From Clostridia bacterium (GTDB lineage Bacteria; Bacillota; Clostridia; Oscillospirales; CAG-272): DNA of 22,472 nucleotides. A program made the position numbers and the translations under genes. Shown in pieces: positions 8,306-16,206 of the stretch. The DNA is taken from positions 1 through 22,472 of the forward strand of contig JAGAFQ010000069.1 in the NCBI GenBank assembly GCA_017612495.1. Reading direction: 5' to 3'. The notes under the pieces are model-generated. The model was not told the DNA's origin. It did not search any database and was given only the letters and a program-made list of their open reading frames with translations. How positions within the stretch are numbered: position 1 is the first letter of the stretch; each line of letters opens with the position of its first letter.

Positions 8306-10029
8306 TGTTGAACGAAGATATAAATGCAAGTGCAGACAAAAACGGCGGCGAAAACGAAAATGCCGTTTTGCAAAGCGACGAGTTCGATTCGCGCAAAAAG
8401 GCGCACGAAATAGAGCTCGGTCAAACGTTTTCGTCATCCGGCGACGCGCTTGTATACGATCTTGATAAGATCAACAAAGAAAGACAGAGAAATATCGGCG
8501 CTTTCAAGAAGAGATTTCGCACATTCACAGTTCTTGCGTCGGTCGTTTTGGTCCTCATTTTGTCATACGCTTTCATAATATCGCCGCTCACCAAGAGCGA
8601 CGATACAGAGCCTGTCGAAATCGAGCTTATCCCGGCGACGAAAGAAGAAAAAGCGCTCGGCAAGTGCGAGAGCATAAGCGGCGACAGAATTCTGATATTC
8701 GATCAGATATCCACCGATAACATACAAAGCATATCGGTGCACAACTCTCACGGCGACTATACGTTTTACCGTGACGAAGCCGGATTTTTCGATCTCAAAG
8801 GCGCAGAGGGCATCACCTATTCGCAAAACACCCTGACCTCTCTTCTGACCTACGCGGCATATCCTCTTTCGATGACGCGCATAGGCACAAACATCAAGGA
8901 TTTTCGCCAATACGGTCTTGACGAGGGCAACAATCCCATTTATTACGAGCTGACAACGACTCTCGGCGTGACGCATAAGATGTATATCGGCAACAAGCTG
9001 ACAACCGGCGCGGGATATTATGTAAGATACGAAGACCGCCCGGCGGTATACGTTTTGAGCGCCGCGCTCGGTCAGGTCATGGCATTATCGGTAAACGAGA
9101 TCATCGTGCCCACTCTGGCAACTCCCACCGACTCATCGAATTTCTATAACGTTTCGACCTTCAAGATAGCAAATTCGCTCGGCGTATATTTGCAGATAGA
9201 CTGTCCCATTTTGCTCGGCGAAAAGGTCGGCACCGACAGCAACGCCGGCGGAGGCAACGAAGAGACCTATTTTGAAATGCGCGTTCCGACAAAATATGCC
9301 GTCAACACGCAGACATATATCGAGATATTGCAGAAGTTCGTAAACGTCACGGGCAACGAGGTGCTCGAATTCCGTCTCAACGACGATTTGATCGCCGAAT
9401 ACGGTTTCAACATCCCGTGGAGGACGCTCTATTATAAGTTCGGCGACGACGAGAACATCATATACTTTTCAAAGAGCCCCGACCCGAACATTTACTATGC
9501 CTGCTCGACAAAATTCGATATCATCGCGTCGGTGAACGCCGCCGATTTTGATTTTTTGAATTGGGACGTTACCGAATTCGTCGACAAGCCCTTGGTGGTA
9601 CACTATATCACCAACGTATCGAAGGTCGAGATAAGCGGCAAAAACGTGTCGGCATCCTTTGATCTTATAACGAACTTCGACAAGGACGGCACACCGTCGC
9701 TCATTTCCGTGACGGAGGGCAGTCAAAAAAGAGAGATAGACATACCGAACTTCCGCAGCTTCTACCGTTACATTCTGACAATGGAGCTTGAGGGAGTGGC
9801 ATCGGCAGAAACTCCCGACGGACTTGAATGTATCGCCACGATGCGCATCACGCAAAACGACGGCACCACAGAGGAATACAAATTCTATCCGTATTCGAAC
9901 CGCCGCTGCCTTTATACCTTGAACGGAGAGGGCAATTTCTATATTTTGCGCGACAGCGTAAACAAGCTTTTAGCCGATACTTTCTCGGCAATGAACAACC
10001 AAACGGTAGATTATTCACAGAGATATTAA
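8302..10029 (+). CDS. DUF4340 domain membrane-anchored protein
   Basis: From ATG 8302 the protein is 575 aa. It has about 75 polar cytoplasmic residues, a single membrane segment (VLASVVLVLILSYAFIISPL) and an extracytoplasmic remainder rich in beta-type segments. Stretches such as VHNSHGDYTFYRDEAGFFDLKG and ADTFSAMNNQTVDYSQ are like DUF4340 proteins, which occur beside GldG-like genes. The start is set by the sequence: AAGGAG (8287-8292) is 9 nt before ATG 8302, and that ATG overlaps the TGA of the preceding gene (ATGA), indicating translational coupling. The frame is open further upstream but only inside the preceding gene. Its function is unknown. The context suggests it is the outer part of the ABC complex. 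The domain name is assigned from memory of family features, not from a search. Confidence 0.75.
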   Translation: MMLNEDINASADKNGGENENAVLQSDEFDSRKKAHEIELGQTFSSSGDALVYDLDKINKERQRNIGAFKKRFRTFTVLASVVLVLILSYAFIISPLTKSDDTEPVEIELIPATKEEKALGKCESISGDRILIFDQISTDNIQSISVHNSHGDYTFYRDEAGFFDLKGAEGITYSQNTLTSLLTYAAYPLSMTRIGTNIKDFRQYGLDEGNNPIYYELTTTLGVTHKMYIGNKLTTGAGYYVRYEDRPAVYVLSAALGQVMALSVNEIIVPTLATPTDSSNFYNVSTFKIANSLGVYLQIDCPILLGEKVGTDSNAGGGNEETYFEMRVPTKYAVNTQTYIEILQKFVNVTGNEVLEFRLNDDLIAEYGFNIPWRTLYYKFGDDENIIYFSKSPDPNIYYACSTKFDIIASVNAADFDFLNWDVTEFVDKPLVVHYITNVSKVEISGKNVSASFDLITNFDKDGTPSLISVTEGSQKREIDIPNFRSFYRYILTMELEGVASAETPDGLECIATMRITQNDGTTEEYKFYPYSNRRCLYTLNGEGNFYILRDSVNKLLADTFSAMNNQTVDYSQRY

Positions 10030-10037
10030 AAAAAGAC

Positions 10038-10071
10038 TTGCATTTGACGCATTTTTGTGTTATAGTATGCT
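10038..10071 (+). promoter_or_regulatory. Promoter of the rimP-nusA-infB operon
   Basis: Two overlapping arrangements are visible. One is TTGCAT (10038-10043) with a 17-bp spacer and TATAGT (10061-10066). The other is TTGACG (10044-10049) with a 16-bp spacer and TATGCT (10066-10071). Either would start transcription about 75-80 nt before rimP, just ahead of the leader hairpin. No terminator was seen between the DUF4340 gene and this promoter, so read-through is possible. Confidence 0.65.
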
Positions 10072-10089
10072 ATGTTAAATGATATTAAG

Positions 10090-10124
10090 GAGAGTGGGTT
10101 GCAAGATCCACTCTCAACTTTTTG
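10090..10124 (+). promoter_or_regulatory. Terminator-like hairpin in the rimP leader (candidate attenuator)
   Basis: GAGAGTGG (10090-10097) and CCACTCTC (10108-10115) form a perfect 8-bp stem with a 10-nt loop, and AACTTTTTG follows. The hairpin lies between the promoter and the rimP binding site at 10144. A weak intrinsic terminator here would gate the whole rimP-nusA-ylxR-ylxQ-infB operon, and NusA itself acts on such hairpins. The regulation is inference. The structure is directly visible. Confidence 0.6.
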
Positions 10125-10153
10125 TAGGGACAGTTAAAAGGGTAGGATATTAT

Positions 10154-10633
10154 ATGAAACAAAATATCAGCGAGCAGGTAAAAGCCATTGCCCTGCCGAT
10201 AGCGGAAAAACTCGGATATGAGATATGGGACGTCGAATACGGCAAGGTCGGCGCCGACTATCATCTTTGCATAACCATCGACAAAGAAGACGGCATCACG
10301 ATAGACGACTGCGAAAAATTCCACCGCGAAATAGATGCGGAACTCGACAGAGTCGATCCCATTGAAAATTCATATACACTTGAAGTCTCATCCCCCGGTC
10401 TTGAGCGCGAGCTTAAAACCGAGGCGCACTATAAAGCCATGGTAAATTGGGATGTGAAGCTTAAATTTTTTGCTCCGCTCGATACGTCTTTCGGCTCTGC
10501 CGCCGGCAAAAAAGAGATCGACGCGACACTTTTGGGATATGAGGACGGATATGTGCTTTTGAAAAGCAATGACGAAAACATAAAAATTCCGCACAAGCTC
10601 ATTTCCAAGGCAAATACGATATTTGAATTTTGA
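10154..10633 (+). CDS. rimP: Ribosome maturation factor RimP
   Basis: RimP helps assemble the 30S subunit. The 159-aa protein starts MKQNISEQVKAIALPIAEKLG. It shows the N-terminal alpha/beta domain with YEIWDVEYGKVGADYHLCI, then ITIDDCEKFHREIDAELD. The conserved YTLEVSSPGLERELKT leads into the C-terminal SH3-like domain (VKLKFF ... LLGYEDGYVLLKS). The frame is open upstream to 10079, but that would pass through the leader hairpin. AGGA at 10144-10147 is 6 nt before ATG 10154, so that start is used. It is the first gene of the nusA operon, 29 bp before nusA, as in most Firmicutes (ylxS). Confidence 0.93.
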   Translation: MKQNISEQVKAIALPIAEKLGYEIWDVEYGKVGADYHLCITIDKEDGITIDDCEKFHREIDAELDRVDPIENSYTLEVSSPGLERELKTEAHYKAMVNWDVKLKFFAPLDTSFGSAAGKKEIDATLLGYEDGYVLLKSNDENIKIPHKLISKANTIFEF

Positions 10634-10662
10634 AACAAAACAAATTGAAGGGATAAAAAATC

Positions 10663-11685
10663 ATGAATTCAGAATTTTTCAATGCACTTGACTTGCTCGA
10701 AGCCGAAAAAGGTATTTCAAAAGAATATATGCTCGAGAGAGTCGAAGCGGCTTTGGTCAGCGCATACAAGCACGAATGCGGAAACGCCAACGTCCGCGTT
10801 GTACTTGACCCCGTGAAAAAAGACGTTAAGGTATATTCGCAAAAGACCGTTGTCGAGGCGGTTTCCGATCCGTCAAGTGAGATTTCTTTGGCGGATGCGC
10901 AGAAGATCAGCAAGCGCTCAAAGCTCGGCGGTATTCTTGAAACCGAGATAAAAACGAAAAGCTTCGGCAGAATTTCCGCTCAAACCGCAAAGCAGGTCAT
11001 CATTCAGGGAATTCGCGAAGCCGAAAGAGGAATGGTCATAAAGGAATATGAGAGCAAGCGCGGCGAGATAGTCACCGCCACCGTTTTGCGCATCGATCCC
11101 GAAAGCGGCAACGTGTCTGTCGATACGGGCACGAGCGAAGCAACGCTTTTGCACAGCGAACAGATCCCCGGCGAAGAATTTTACGTCGGTCAGAAGATCA
11201 AGGTCTTCATTATGGAAGTCAAAAAGGAGACCCGCGGCCCTGTCGTTACGCTTTCGCGCACGCATCCCGAGCTTGTCAAGCGCCTTTTCGAGCTTGAGAT
11301 ACCCGAGATCGCAAACGGTACGGTCATCATCAAAAATATCGTACGCGAAGCAGGCTCGCACTCAAAGATGTCTGTTTATTCAAGAGATGAAAACGTCGAT
11401 CCCATCGGCGCGTGCATCGGCAACAGAGGTATGAGAATAGACAATATCGTATCGGAGCTTTGCGGCGAAAAGATCGATATAGTCAAATACAGCGAAAATG
11501 CCGAAGAATATATCAAGGCAGCCCTTTCTCCCGCCGAGGTCATAAGCGTCACGATGACTGACGAGCGCGCTTGCCGCGTAGTCGTTATGCCCGAACAGCT
11601 CTCTTTGGCTATCGGCAGAGAAGGTCAGAATGCGCGTCTTGCGGCAAGACTTACCGGCTACAAGATAGATATAAAAGCCGAATGA
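10663..11685 (+). CDS. nusA: Transcription termination/antitermination protein NusA
   Basis: NusA binds RNA polymerase and nascent RNA and modulates pausing and intrinsic termination. The 340-aa protein has the N-terminal polymerase-binding domain (1-125), an S1 domain (about 133-200, GEIVTATVLRIDPESGNVSVD) and two KH domains. The KH1 GNRG loop is at 253-256 within VDPIGACIGNRGMRID. The KH2 GREG loop is at 318-321 within LAIGREGQNARLAARLTG. It ends right after KH2 and lacks the acidic repeats of proteobacterial NusA, which is normal for Firmicutes. A GAAGGG binding site precedes ATG 10663. The next gene starts 71 bp later. Confidence 0.96.
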   Translation: MNSEFFNALDLLEAEKGISKEYMLERVEAALVSAYKHECGNANVRVVLDPVKKDVKVYSQKTVVEAVSDPSSEISLADAQKISKRSKLGGILETEIKTKSFGRISAQTAKQVIIQGIREAERGMVIKEYESKRGEIVTATVLRIDPESGNVSVDTGTSEATLLHSEQIPGEEFYVGQKIKVFIMEVKKETRGPVVTLSRTHPELVKRLFELEIPEIANGTVIIKNIVREAGSHSKMSVYSRDENVDPIGACIGNRGMRIDNIVSELCGEKIDIVKYSENAEEYIKAALSPAEVISVTMTDERACRVVVMPEQLSLAIGREGQNARLAARLTGYKIDIKAE

Positions 11686-11756
11686 TGAAATCAAATCGCG
11701 TTTTCTGTATATAATTGTAACGAATAACGATACCTTTAACGAACGGAGGTATGAAA

Positions 11757-12038
11757 ATGCCCATAAAGGTCAAAAAGATACCCGAGAGAAAATGCACGGG
11801 CTGCGGCGGACGCTTTGCAAAAAAAGAACTTGTCAGAGTAGTCCGCACACCCGAGGGCAAGATAGAACTCGATTTTACCGGCAAAGCGGCGGGCAGAGGC
11901 GCATACGTTTGCCCCTCGGTCTCGTGTCTTAAAAAGGCGCGCAAGGCAAGGCGCTTTGAGAGCGCATTTGAATGCGCCGTGCCGGATGAGGTCTATGCGG
12001 CACTTGAAGAAGAGATGGTGAAGCACGGTGAAAAATAA
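11757..12038 (+). CDS. rnpM: RNase P modulator RnpM (YlxR family)
   Basis: This is a small basic RNA-binding protein (93 aa). In Bacillus subtilis the YlxR family member interacts with RNase P RNA. The conserved RKCTGCG motif is at 11-17, and GRGAYVCPSVSCLKKA follows at about 47-62. ATG codons occur at 11751 and 11757. GGAGG at 11745-11749 is only 1 nt from the first but 7 nt from the second, so 11757 is preferred. The last 11 bases overlap the start of the ylxQ gene. A TATAAT-like string at 11710-11715 has no matching -35, so I do not call a promoter there. Confidence 0.9.
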   Translation: MPIKVKKIPERKCTGCGGRFAKKELVRVVRTPEGKIELDFTGKAAGRGAYVCPSVSCLKKARKARRFESAFECAVPDEVYAALEEEMVKHGEK

Positions 12039-12393
12039 ATTTGAAGACCTGACGCCCGAACAGCTGCAAACAAAACTTTTGGGTATGATAGGCTTTGCCA
12101 AAAAGGCAGGCAAGATCATTATCGGATGTGAGCTTGTCTTGGGCGCGATACGTTCTGCGGGACAGAAATTCCCGAAGATCGTTTTAGTGTCGGCGGATGC
12201 TTCCGAAAACACAAAAAAGCGCGTAGAGAACGCCTGCAAATTCTATGAATGCAGTCTTCGCTGTTTGCCCATAGGCGGCGCAAAGCTCGGCGAGATAGTC
12301 GGCAAAAGCGGAACTGTTTGCTGCGTAGGCATCACCGACGACGGCTTTGCCTCGACGATAAGGGCACTTTTGCAAAGCGGCAAAACGTTATGA
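12028..12393 (+). CDS. ylxQ: L7Ae/L30e-family RNA-binding protein YlxQ
   Basis: This is a 121-aa protein of the L7Ae/Gadd45 fold, whose members bind kink-turn RNA. The segments LLGMIGFAKKAGKIIIGCELVLGAIRSAG and then PKIVLVSADASENTKKRVENACK are characteristic, and the end VGITDDGFASTIRALL is also typical. The start is GTG 12028, 11 bases inside the end of rnpM, so translation is probably coupled. I see no strong binding site. The exact role of YlxQ is unresolved in general. It is consistently found between ylxR and infB, as here. Confidence 0.88.
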   Translation: MKNKFEDLTPEQLQTKLLGMIGFAKKAGKIIIGCELVLGAIRSAGQKFPKIVLVSADASENTKKRVENACKFYECSLRCLPIGGAKLGEIVGKSGTVCCVGITDDGFASTIRALLQSGKTL

Positions 12394-12410
12394 TCGATCG
12401 TATTTTTATC

Positions 12411-12439
12411 ACTCTGTGAGCCCATTATCACAGGGGAGT
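12411..12439 (+). promoter_or_regulatory. Hairpin holding an SD-like sequence upstream of infB
   Basis: ACTCTGTGA (12411-12419) can pair with TCACA (12428-12432) and GAGT (12436-12439), with a GGG bulge between those 3' segments and a loop of 8 nt. The only Shine-Dalgarno-like string near infB, AGGGGAG (12432-12438), sits inside the 3' arm and 24 nt before the infB start codon. This would sequester or reposition the ribosome site. Function is inferred. Confidence 0.4.
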
Positions 12440-12462
12440 ATTAAGAAAGCATGGTATAATAA

Positions 12463-15186
12463 ATGATTGCAAACCAACAACAGTATCGCGCGAACGCGAT
12501 AGCAAAAGATTTGAATATCAAGAGCAAGGACATACTTGATATTCTTTCTGCGCACGGAATCGAAGGAAAGACCACAATGGCGGTTTTGGAGCCGGATGAG
12601 TTTTCCATCGTGATCGATGCGCTCACAAAAGAAAACCAGACTGAAAGCATGGGCGATTACCTCGATGCCAAGGCAGACATCCCGCAGGATAAGAAGATCC
12701 CCGACGAGAGGGTCAAAAAGAAAGCGGAGGCAGAAGCCAAAGCGAAAGCAGAAGCTGAAGCCAAAGCGAAAGCGGAGGCAGAAGCCAAAGCAAAGGCAGA
12801 GGCAGAAGCCAAGGCGAAAGCGGAGGCAGAAGCGAAAGCGAAAGCAGAGGCAGAAGCCAAGGCAAAAGCGGAGGCTGAAGCGAAAGCAAAAGCGGAGGCC
12901 GATACAAAGGCAAAGAGTGCCGAAAAGCCGGCATCAAAGCCCGAACAGAAAATTGAAAAGACAAACTCAAACGTCAAAAACGAGGCTCCTTATCAAAAGA
13001 GAGAGAACTTTGCAAAGAGCAATGACTATGAAAAACGCAGCGGCGGTTTCGACGGCGGTATGCGTGACGGTCGCGCTCAAAGACCTCAAAACAACCGTTT
13101 TGACAAGGGCGGCTTCGGCAAAGACGGCTTTGATAAGGGACAAAATCAGCAAAGAACGATAGCCCCGAAAAAGAAGATTGAAATCAACAGAGGCGAAGCG
13201 CACAGAACGGGCGAAACGAGAGTCATCGACACACGCACCGTCAGCGTTGACCTTTCAAAATATGATGAAAAATTTGAGACTTTGGCAAGCAGCGGACGCA
13301 GAAATACAGGCAATCTCGATCCGCAAAAGCAAAAGCTCAAAAAGCAAAATATGCGTCCTCAATTCCAAAAGGGCGATAAAGAGCGCGCGGCAATGGATAA
13401 ACTCAAACGCCAGGAGGCTCAAAAGGCAAAGCCGAAGGCTCCGCTCACCATTACCGTGCCCGATGAGATCTCGGTCGGCGACTTTGCTCAAAGACTCAAA
13501 GTTACCGCCGCAGAGGTCATCAAGCGCTTGATGATGATGGGCGTTATGGCAAACGTAAATCAGATAATCGACTATGATACGGCATATCTTGTCGCAGATG
13601 AACTCGGTGTTATCTGCAACAAAGAGGTCGTTGTCACCATCGAAGATAAGCTTTTCTCGGAGGAAGAAGAAAAGCCAGAAGATATGGTAGCGCGCAATCC
13701 GGTCGTCGTTGTAATGGGACACGTTGACCACGGCAAGACATCACTTCTCGACGCTATCAGAAACACCCACGTCACCACGGGTGAAGCGGGCGGTATCACA
13801 CAGCACATCGGTGCTTATAAGGTATCTATCAACAACAGAGATATCACGTTCCTCGACACTCCCGGCCACGCGGCATTCACGGCAATGCGTCTGCGCGGCG
13901 CTATGGCAACCGATATTGCAATCATCGTCGTTGCCGCAGATGACGGCATTATGCCGCAGACAGTCGAGGCTATAAACCATGCTAAAGCGGCAGGCGTTTC
14001 GATCATCGTTGCGATCAACAAGATGGATAAACCTGCGGCAAACCCCGATATGGTAAAACAGGAACTCACAAAATACGATCTTATACCCGAAGATTGGGGC
14101 GGAGATACGATCTGCGTTCCCGTATCGGCTCTGACACACAAGGGCATTGACGAGCTTCTCGAAATGGTGCTTTTGGTCGCCGATATGAAAGATCTCAAAG
14201 CTAACCCGAACCGCCGCGCGAAGGGCACCGTCATTGAGGCGAAGCTCGATCGCGGACGCGGCGCCGTTGCAACGCTTCTCGTTCAAAACGGCACGATGAA
14301 GGTCGGCGATATAATCATTGCCGGCACGGCTGTTGGACGCGTGCGCGCCATGACTAACGAAAACGGCAAGCACTTAAAAGAGGCGGGACCGTCAACACCC
14401 GTTGAGATCACGGGTCTTGCCGACGTTCCTGTAGCGGGCGATGAATTCAACGTCGTTGAGGACGAAAGAATGGCAAGAGAACTTGCCGACCGCCGCCGTT
14501 CAAAGGAAAAAGAAGAGATCTTCAAGGCGAATGCAAAGGCATCGCTTGACGATCTGTTTGCACAGATCTCTGCCGGCGTCAAGGAACTCAACATTATTGT
14601 CAAGGCCGACGTTACCGGCTCTGTCGAAGCAGTCAAGGCGTCGCTTGAAAAACTTTCAAACGAAGAGGTCAAGGTCAAGATCGTCCATTCCGCTGTCGGC
14701 GGAATCACCGAAAACGATGTTATGCTTGCCAACGCAGCGAATGCGATCATCGTCGGCTTCAACGTTCGTCCCGACAAGAGTGCGCTTGACAGTGCCGAAA
14801 ACCAGGGTGTCGAGATCAGGACCTACCGCGTCATCTACGAGTGCATCGAAGAGATCGAAGCGGCGCTCAAGGGCATGCTTGCTCCCACTTATAAAGAGGT
14901 ACTTTTGGGCCACGCCGAGGTGCGCCAGGTCATCCACGTGCCGAACGTCGGCACCATTGCAGGCTCATATCTGCAAGACGGCAAGGTCACGAGAAACTCC
15001 AAGATACGTGTCGTACGCGACGGCATCGTAATTTTCGAGGACGAGATCTCGTCACTCAAACGCTTTAAGGATGACGTTAAGGAAGTTTTGCAGGGCTTTG
15101 AGTGCGGTATCGGACTTGAAAAGTTCAACGATATCAAAGAAAATGATATTCTCGAAGCATACATTATGGAAGAAGTCGCAAGATAA
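12463..15186 (+). CDS. infB: Translation initiation factor IF-2
   Basis: IF-2 is the GTPase that places initiator tRNA on the 30S subunit and promotes subunit joining. The 907-aa protein starts with an IF2N module (YRANAIAKDLNIKSKDILDIL). A long charged linker follows, including eight AEAEAKAK repeats (residues 88-151) and a Gly/Arg/Asn-rich stretch. A second IF2N-type module is near 326 (DEISVGDFAQRLKVTAAEVI). The G domain has GHVDHGKT (419-426), DTPGH (465-469) and NKMD (519-522). C-terminal domains II-IV follow and include the initiator-tRNA-binding region at the end. ATG 12463 follows an in-frame stop (TAA 12460-12462) and matches the conserved N-terminus, although no binding site lies at normal spacing. 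A strong terminator follows directly. rbfA, the usual next gene, is absent. Confidence 0.96.
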   Translation: MIANQQQYRANAIAKDLNIKSKDILDILSAHGIEGKTTMAVLEPDEFSIVIDALTKENQTESMGDYLDAKADIPQDKKIPDERVKKKAEAEAKAKAEAEAKAKAEAEAKAKAEAEAKAKAEAEAKAKAEAEAKAKAEAEAKAKAEADTKAKSAEKPASKPEQKIEKTNSNVKNEAPYQKRENFAKSNDYEKRSGGFDGGMRDGRAQRPQNNRFDKGGFGKDGFDKGQNQQRTIAPKKKIEINRGEAHRTGETRVIDTRTVSVDLSKYDEKFETLASSGRRNTGNLDPQKQKLKKQNMRPQFQKGDKERAAMDKLKRQEAQKAKPKAPLTITVPDEISVGDFAQRLKVTAAEVIKRLMMMGVMANVNQIIDYDTAYLVADELGVICNKEVVVTIEDKLFSEEEEKPEDMVARNPVVVVMGHVDHGKTSLLDAIRNTHVTTGEAGGITQHIGAYKVSINNRDITFLDTPGHAAFTAMRLRGAMATDIAIIVVAADDGIMPQTVEAINHAKAAGVSIIVAINKMDKPAANPDMVKQELTKYDLIPEDWGGDTICVPVSALTHKGIDELLEMVLLVADMKDLKANPNRRAKGTVIEAKLDRGRGAVATLLVQNGTMKVGDIIIAGTAVGRVRAMTNENGKHLKEAGPSTPVEITGLADVPVAGDEFNVVEDERMARELADRRRSKEKEEIFKANAKASLDDLFAQISAGVKELNIIVKADVTGSVEAVKASLEKLSNEEVKVKIVHSAVGGITENDVMLANAANAIIVGFNVRPDKSALDSAENQGVEIRTYRVIYECIEEIEAALKGMLAPTYKEVLLGHAEVRQVIHVPNVGTIAGSYLQDGKVTRNSKIRVVRDGIVIFEDEISSLKRFKDDVKEVLQGFECGIGLEKFNDIKENDILEAYIMEEVAR
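12724..12915 (+). repeat. In-frame 24-bp tandem repeat in infB encoding eight AEAEAKAK units
   Basis: Eight contiguous 24-bp units were counted. Seven encode AEAEAKAK exactly and the eighth encodes AEADTKAK. Synonymous codons vary freely between units (for example GCG/GCA/GCC/GCT for Ala and AAA/AAG for Lys), so the units are conserved at protein rather than DNA level. The pattern predicts a long solvent-exposed alpha-helix between the N-terminal module and the rest of IF-2. Confidence 0.95.
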
Positions 15187-15195
15187 AAAAGCAAC

Positions 15196-15230
15196 AAAAA
15201 ATACCGAAACGGTGACGTTTCGGTATTTTT
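15196..15230. terminator. Bidirectional intrinsic terminator between infB and the DMT transporter gene
   Basis: AAAAATACCGAAACG (15196-15210/11) pairs perfectly with CGTTTCGGTATTTTT (15216-15230) around a GTGA loop. A-run and T-run flanks make it work in both directions, serving infB on the plus strand and the convergent minus-strand gene that ends at 15242. Confidence 0.93.
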
Positions 15231-15241
15231 TATGTTAATCT

Positions 15242-16162
15242 TTATACTTTGTTTTTGAAATCCATATCGGGTATCTGTGCAATGATCGTCGCGGCGAACA
15301 TGACGGTACAGCCGATCATCTCCCATACGCTCAAAGTCTTTTTCATAATGACGACACCGCCTATTGCCGCAAAGACAGATTCAAGGCTCATTATTATCGA
15401 AGATACCGACGGGTTGCCGGATAATTGCTGACCGATGATCTGAAACGTATATCCTATGCCGCTCGACAAGAATGCAAGATAGAGTATGCAGGGCAAAGCC
15501 GCATAGAGCATATCGACAGACGGCTCTTCAAAAATGAATGCGCTGATGAGCGAAAGCGTGCCGCAGCTCAAAAATTCTATTGCCGAAAGCTTGATGCCGT
15601 CCACCGTATCGCCGTAGTGGTTGATGCACAAGATCTGAAGCGAAAAGGCGAGTGCGCACAAAAGCATGACGATATCGGCAAAATAGCCGCCCGAAACGGG
15701 ACCGGCAAAGCAGAGAAAATACATTCCCACGACTGCCAGAGCGACACCGAGCCAGCCTAAAAACTTGATTTTTTTACCGCCGAATATTCCCAAAAGGGGA
15801 ACGATTATAACGTAAAGCGCCGTTATAAATCCGCTTCGTGCCGATACTGCCGCATCTGCGGGGTAGAGGGCGATGCCGTATTGCTGCAAATTGACCGCAA
15901 TATAGAGCAAAACACCGCACTCAATGCCGGCGAGCCACACTCTCTTTTCAGAAAGCTTTATCTCTTCTTTCGTCTTGCCCTTGTTTTTCTTCATAAAAAG
16001 AATGACGGGCAAAAGCGCAAGCGATGCCAAAAGGGCGCGCGTTGCATTGAGGGTGAACGGAGTTATTTTATCGGCGGCATCGCTTTGCATTACGAATGCA
16101 AGGCCCCAGATTATCGATGCCGCTAAAAGTAAAATATTTCCTTTGATCTTTCTCAGTTTCAT
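15242..16162 (-). CDS. EamA/DMT-superfamily permease
   Basis: This is a 306-aa inner-membrane protein with about ten hydrophobic segments in two repeated halves, as in the drug/metabolite transporter superfamily. The opening ILLLAASIIWGLAFVMQSDA matches the first EamA helix. FTLNATRALLASLALLPVI is the typical second. The second half holds SLESVFAAIGGVVIMKKTLSVWEMIGC, the usual ninth/tenth helix pair. An AGAGG binding site is 6 nt before the start codon. It lies 44 bp downstream of the ZIP gene on the same strand, so the two probably share a transcript. The substrate cannot be predicted, and EamA proteins export or import a broad range of metabolites. Confidence 0.88.
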   Translation of the reverse strand: MKLRKIKGNILLLAASIIWGLAFVMQSDAADKITPFTLNATRALLASLALLPVILFMKKNKGKTKEEIKLSEKRVWLAGIECGVLLYIAVNLQQYGIALYPADAAVSARSGFITALYVIIVPLLGIFGGKKIKFLGWLGVALAVVGMYFLCFAGPVSGGYFADIVMLLCALAFSLQILCINHYGDTVDGIKLSAIEFLSCGTLSLISAFIFEEPSVDMLYAALPCILYLAFLSSGIGYTFQIIGQQLSGNPSVSSIIMSLESVFAAIGGVVIMKKTLSVWEMIGCTVMFAATIIAQIPDMDFKNKV

Positions 16163-16206
16163 AACTGCCTCTTTTAATAGTAATTTGTCTTGACTGAAAA
16201 TCGTTA

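Noticed and set aside
11710..11715. Internal promoter before rnpM (TATAAT)
   Set aside because: No acceptable -35 lies 16-18 bp upstream.
12411..12439. Kink-turn for YlxQ upstream of infB
   Set aside because: A 3-nt bulge is present, but the tandem G-A pairs required for a kink-turn are not. The flanking bases form ordinary pairs instead.
12617..13162. Arg/Lys/Gln-rich plus-strand frame and Ala/Ser- or Leu-rich minus-strand frames over the infB repeat
   Set aside because: They are off-frame readings of the 24-bp repeat. The IF-2 frame explains the codon pattern.
13741..14373. 210-codon minus-strand open frame within infB
   Set aside because: It is antisense to the IF-2 G domain, whose motifs are all intact on the plus strand.
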